Of a stretch of DNA of 64,000 nucleotides, positions 61,886-64,000 are shown one piece after another. The number at the start of each line of letters is the position of its first letter. Positions within the stretch are counted from its first letter, which is position 1. Made by a program: the position numbers and the translations under genes. Below the pieces are notes generated by a model. It was not told the origin of the DNA. It saw nothing but the letters and a program-made list of their open reading frames with translations, and did not search any database. The DNA is taken from assembly GCA_029237695.1 (NCBI GenBank), contig CM055274.1, positions 23,425,505 through 23,489,504 of the forward strand, given 5' to 3'. Source of the DNA: Conchocele bisecta. Lineage: Eukaryota; Mollusca; Bivalvia; Lucinida; Thyasiridae.

Positions 61886-62321
61886 ACTCTATACGAATCA
61901 CGTCTTTTCTCAGTAAAGGATCAGACAGCAGAATGCAATTGCTCAGTTTTGCGTAATATTAAAGGGATTGAAGTCTCATGTCGTCATTCCGACTGAGTTT
62001 AACTTTTGTTTATGCAAAATATTTAATGTGGTTCATTACAAGCACGAGGTACATTACGTGTACTCTCCTGCATCGTGTTCATGTGTGGCCTCATTATTGC
62101 GGTTTACTCGAAATAGGGACCCGACAACATTTGCAACAATTGAAGATCTTGCAACGTTACCCAATAGGATTAGGTTCTCATGACGGATCGTAGCTAGTTA
62201 TGTCCCGTTGAATGTATTTATAGAAATCCGGTCCAAATTGTGTAAGTTAGGAACTTATTGCTTGTAAAAAGAGCGAATGTAGCATGAATTGTTATAAAAA
62301 GGAACACTTATATTGATTTGG
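61886..62321. other. No gene recognised
   Basis: Spacer between retroposons. GATCAGACAGCAGAATGC at 61920 repeats ATCAGACAGCAGAATGCC at 61466, and TAATATTAAAGG follows both, so a segment of about 55 bp is duplicated. Confidence 0.4.
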
Positions 62322-62336
62322 ACTAGTGTTGATCCA

Positions 62337-62695
62337 TCCGGGTGGCAGGTGGGAACATACAATGGGTAACTTAACAATCGGGGTTCATCCTTACCGGAAT
62401 CCCGACTGGAGACCTGGTTTGGCCCTCACATATGTCTGTAGCATTTTGTATGTGACCGTTGAATCTGGTTGTACCCCTTATGTGAGTATTACGACTATTC
62501 GTAATCCTATTTTAGGGGAAGGGGCCAAGTGACTGGTGTGGTATGGACCTGGCACCAGGTCAGGTTATTCTAATTTTTGAACCCATCCTCCTCCCCCCCC
62601 CCCAATGTATCTGGTTAAAACGGGATCAAACCCGTTTGCCCGGCCTTACATGACCTTAACTATTGATAGGCCATTACACACCAATACACAAACAA
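62337..62695 (+). mobile_element. SINE-like retroposon with perfect 15-bp TSD
   Basis: ACTAGTGTTGATCCA is duplicated at 62322-62336 and 62696-62710. The full element is 359 bp: TCCGGGTGGCAGGTGGGAAC, GGGGTTCATCCTTACCGGAA, GGTTAAAACGGGATCAAACC, then tail CCATTACACACCAATACACA and AACAA. It is the best defined member of its family here. Confidence 0.9.
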
Positions 62696-62710
62696 ACTAG
62701 TGTTGATCCA

Positions 62711-63190
62711 GTTCACCCACCATACATTTCTACGCAATCTGATCCGGGACTGCATTATTTGTCAGATTAATATTTTCATAATTATTAATGTTATTGCAAT
62801 CAGTGAAGACTCGGAACAGTCTGCACAGTTGTGCTGTCTGATCTAGGTCTACTCTGCAAAACTAATCTTTTGTGCTATAGACATGATAGAGTAAGAAATA
62901 AACGCTGAAATACAGCATAGGACCGGATCTCTTTAAATATATTTGCAAAGGGAAATAACTAGCTACGATCCCCATTGTGCAGATGCCAGGCTGATCTGGG
63001 CTTCACTGGTCACTTGTACGGTATTATTTCTCCAGACGTATTGCTGTTGTAGCAAGTTTAGACCCACACCTGCTGGCATATATTCACAGATTCTGATCAG
63101 TATTGTGTACGAACGAGGTCAATACTAAAATTACAGGTGCATCTATACAAGTTTACAGGTCCACCTGTAACATATACTCCACCTGTAACA
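62711..63190. other. No gene recognised
   Basis: Only degraded GCAGATGCCAGGCTGATCTG-type repeats (62810-63010) are visible. Confidence 0.4.
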
Positions 63191-63191
63191 T

Positions 63192-63595
63192 TATAGGAAT
63201 GAATGGCCTTTTTGTGGAATTTATCGGGATATAAACTTGGAAAAGTCGCGGGAATACTGGACGAAGGCCCCCGTTCGTCCGCCATAGATCAGTTTCTTCA
63301 CTGTTCTTCATTCTCTCCAGGAACTATCAAGTATATTGAGAATAATAGGTTAGTGCCGTGAATGGGAAAAATATCTGACAAGGCTCAGGAAACGGGATGG
63401 GCGAGGCTCTGCCGAGCACATCCCGTTTCCGTGCCGCGCTTTTTTTTGCCGTTTTTCCATTCACGGGACTAAACTACTACATTGTATTCTATTTATCCCG
63501 TCAACACCTACAAATTGCTGTAAAATGCAAAAATAGTATTGACTGGATATCAAAAATGTTTCACGGCACATACGCACTGTGTTGATGGGATAAAT
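63192..63595. repeat. Palindrome half copy, GTTAGTGCCGTGAATGGG palindrome and CCCGTCAACAC element
   Basis: 63192-63272 is half of the 38235 palindrome. 63345-63482 is a full GTTAGTGCCGTGAATGGG palindrome centred near CTCTGCCGAGCACATC. 63496-63593 (CCCGTCAACACCTACAAATT to CTGTGTTGATGGG) is the small fold-back element. Confidence 0.75.
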
Positions 63596-63666
63596 AACGT
63601 TCTAGACCGGCTATAACTGTCATAAACCCCATTTATCCATTCACACCACAAGTCACATGAGAACTG

Positions 63667-63968
63667 TAGCAGATTTCAACAAAATTGCAAAGTACATTTA
63701 TCTAGCAATGTATACTTTGAGGGAGTAGTCATTTATTGTTCACGAAACGCATTATTTCATATAAAACTAACGACTGCATATATGTGATGATTAAAAGTAT
63801 GCAGGATTATTATACTGAATTTATTACATTATCACAGCCAAAATGGCTGTGATAATGTAATCAATTCAGTATATTAAAATTAATAAATTTATCCTTAAAT
63901 TGAAATGTTCTCCCTCTAAGTATACTTTGCTAGATAAGTATACTTTTCCATGTTGGTGAAATAGTCTA
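63667..63968. mobile_element. Palindromic MITE (AAGTATACTTTG family), last copy
   Basis: TAGCAGATTTCAACAAAATT to TGGTGAAATAGTCTA, with the central CACAGCCAAAATGGCTGTG hairpin. Confidence 0.85.
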
Positions 63969-64000
63969 CAGCCATGTGATTGTGTAGCCAAGAGCATGTG

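Overview
This window is eukaryotic, intron- and repeat-rich DNA. It is most likely from a marine bivalve mollusc: it carries a tRNA-headed SINE whose tail resembles bivalve SINEs, many Helitron/Helentron-like non-autonomous elements with internal minisatellites, and a dense load of fold-back MITEs. There are no prokaryotic features and no long open reading frames. Two 500-N blocks (26816-27315 and 53899-54398) are scaffold gaps. The species cannot be fixed from the sequence.

I find one cellular gene, on the + strand, split over 39 kb into four short coding exons: 8394-8439, 28577-28775, 44713-44855 and 47400-47479. All six splice borders are GT/AG. The phases (1, 2, 1) fit, and the join gives an uninterrupted 155-residue protein. 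It has a signal peptide, an eight-cysteine ectodomain with paired CC motifs, one transmembrane helix, an extreme juxtamembrane cysteine cluster and a short Gln/Pro/Tyr tail. This is the layout of the Shisa / CYYR1 group of single-pass cysteine-rich proteins (STMC6-type). Introns are about 20.1, 15.9 and 2.5 kb.

Almost everything else is mobile DNA. From left to right: 1-8143 holds a Helentron-like minisatellite element (1636-3401), a TTAA-type MITE fragment, a poly-G/poly-C MITE and a decayed PIF/Harbinger element (6323-8143) that ends 250 bp before the start codon. Intron 1 (8440-28576) holds TA-target MITEs, AT-rich GATATC arrays, a LINE reverse-transcriptase remnant, a pogo/Tigger-like element, a second Helentron-like copy split by a 2.7-kb hAT element and by a TTAA element that itself contains a Helentron-like element, and a hAT transposase remnant. 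Intron 2 (28776-44712) holds duplicated copies of the exon 2 donor region, a TAA-target element, fold-back MITEs, and a nest in which a 9.3-kb TA-target transposon with perfect 33-bp TIRs sits inside a Helentron-like element and contains further TIR, HINE, MITE and SINE insertions. Intron 3 has a chimeric minisatellite array. From 47480 to 64000 there are only MITEs, SINE-like retroposons with clear target-site duplications, and minisatellites.

The most informative signals outside the gene are insertion events that can be read directly: paralogous empty sites, target-site duplications of 2, 3, 4, 5, 8, 9, 13 and 15 bp, and a common plan (5' hairpin, internal tandem repeats with AGGTCAAGGTCA, 3' hairpin followed by CTTG or CTAG before T) shared by several unrelated-looking families.
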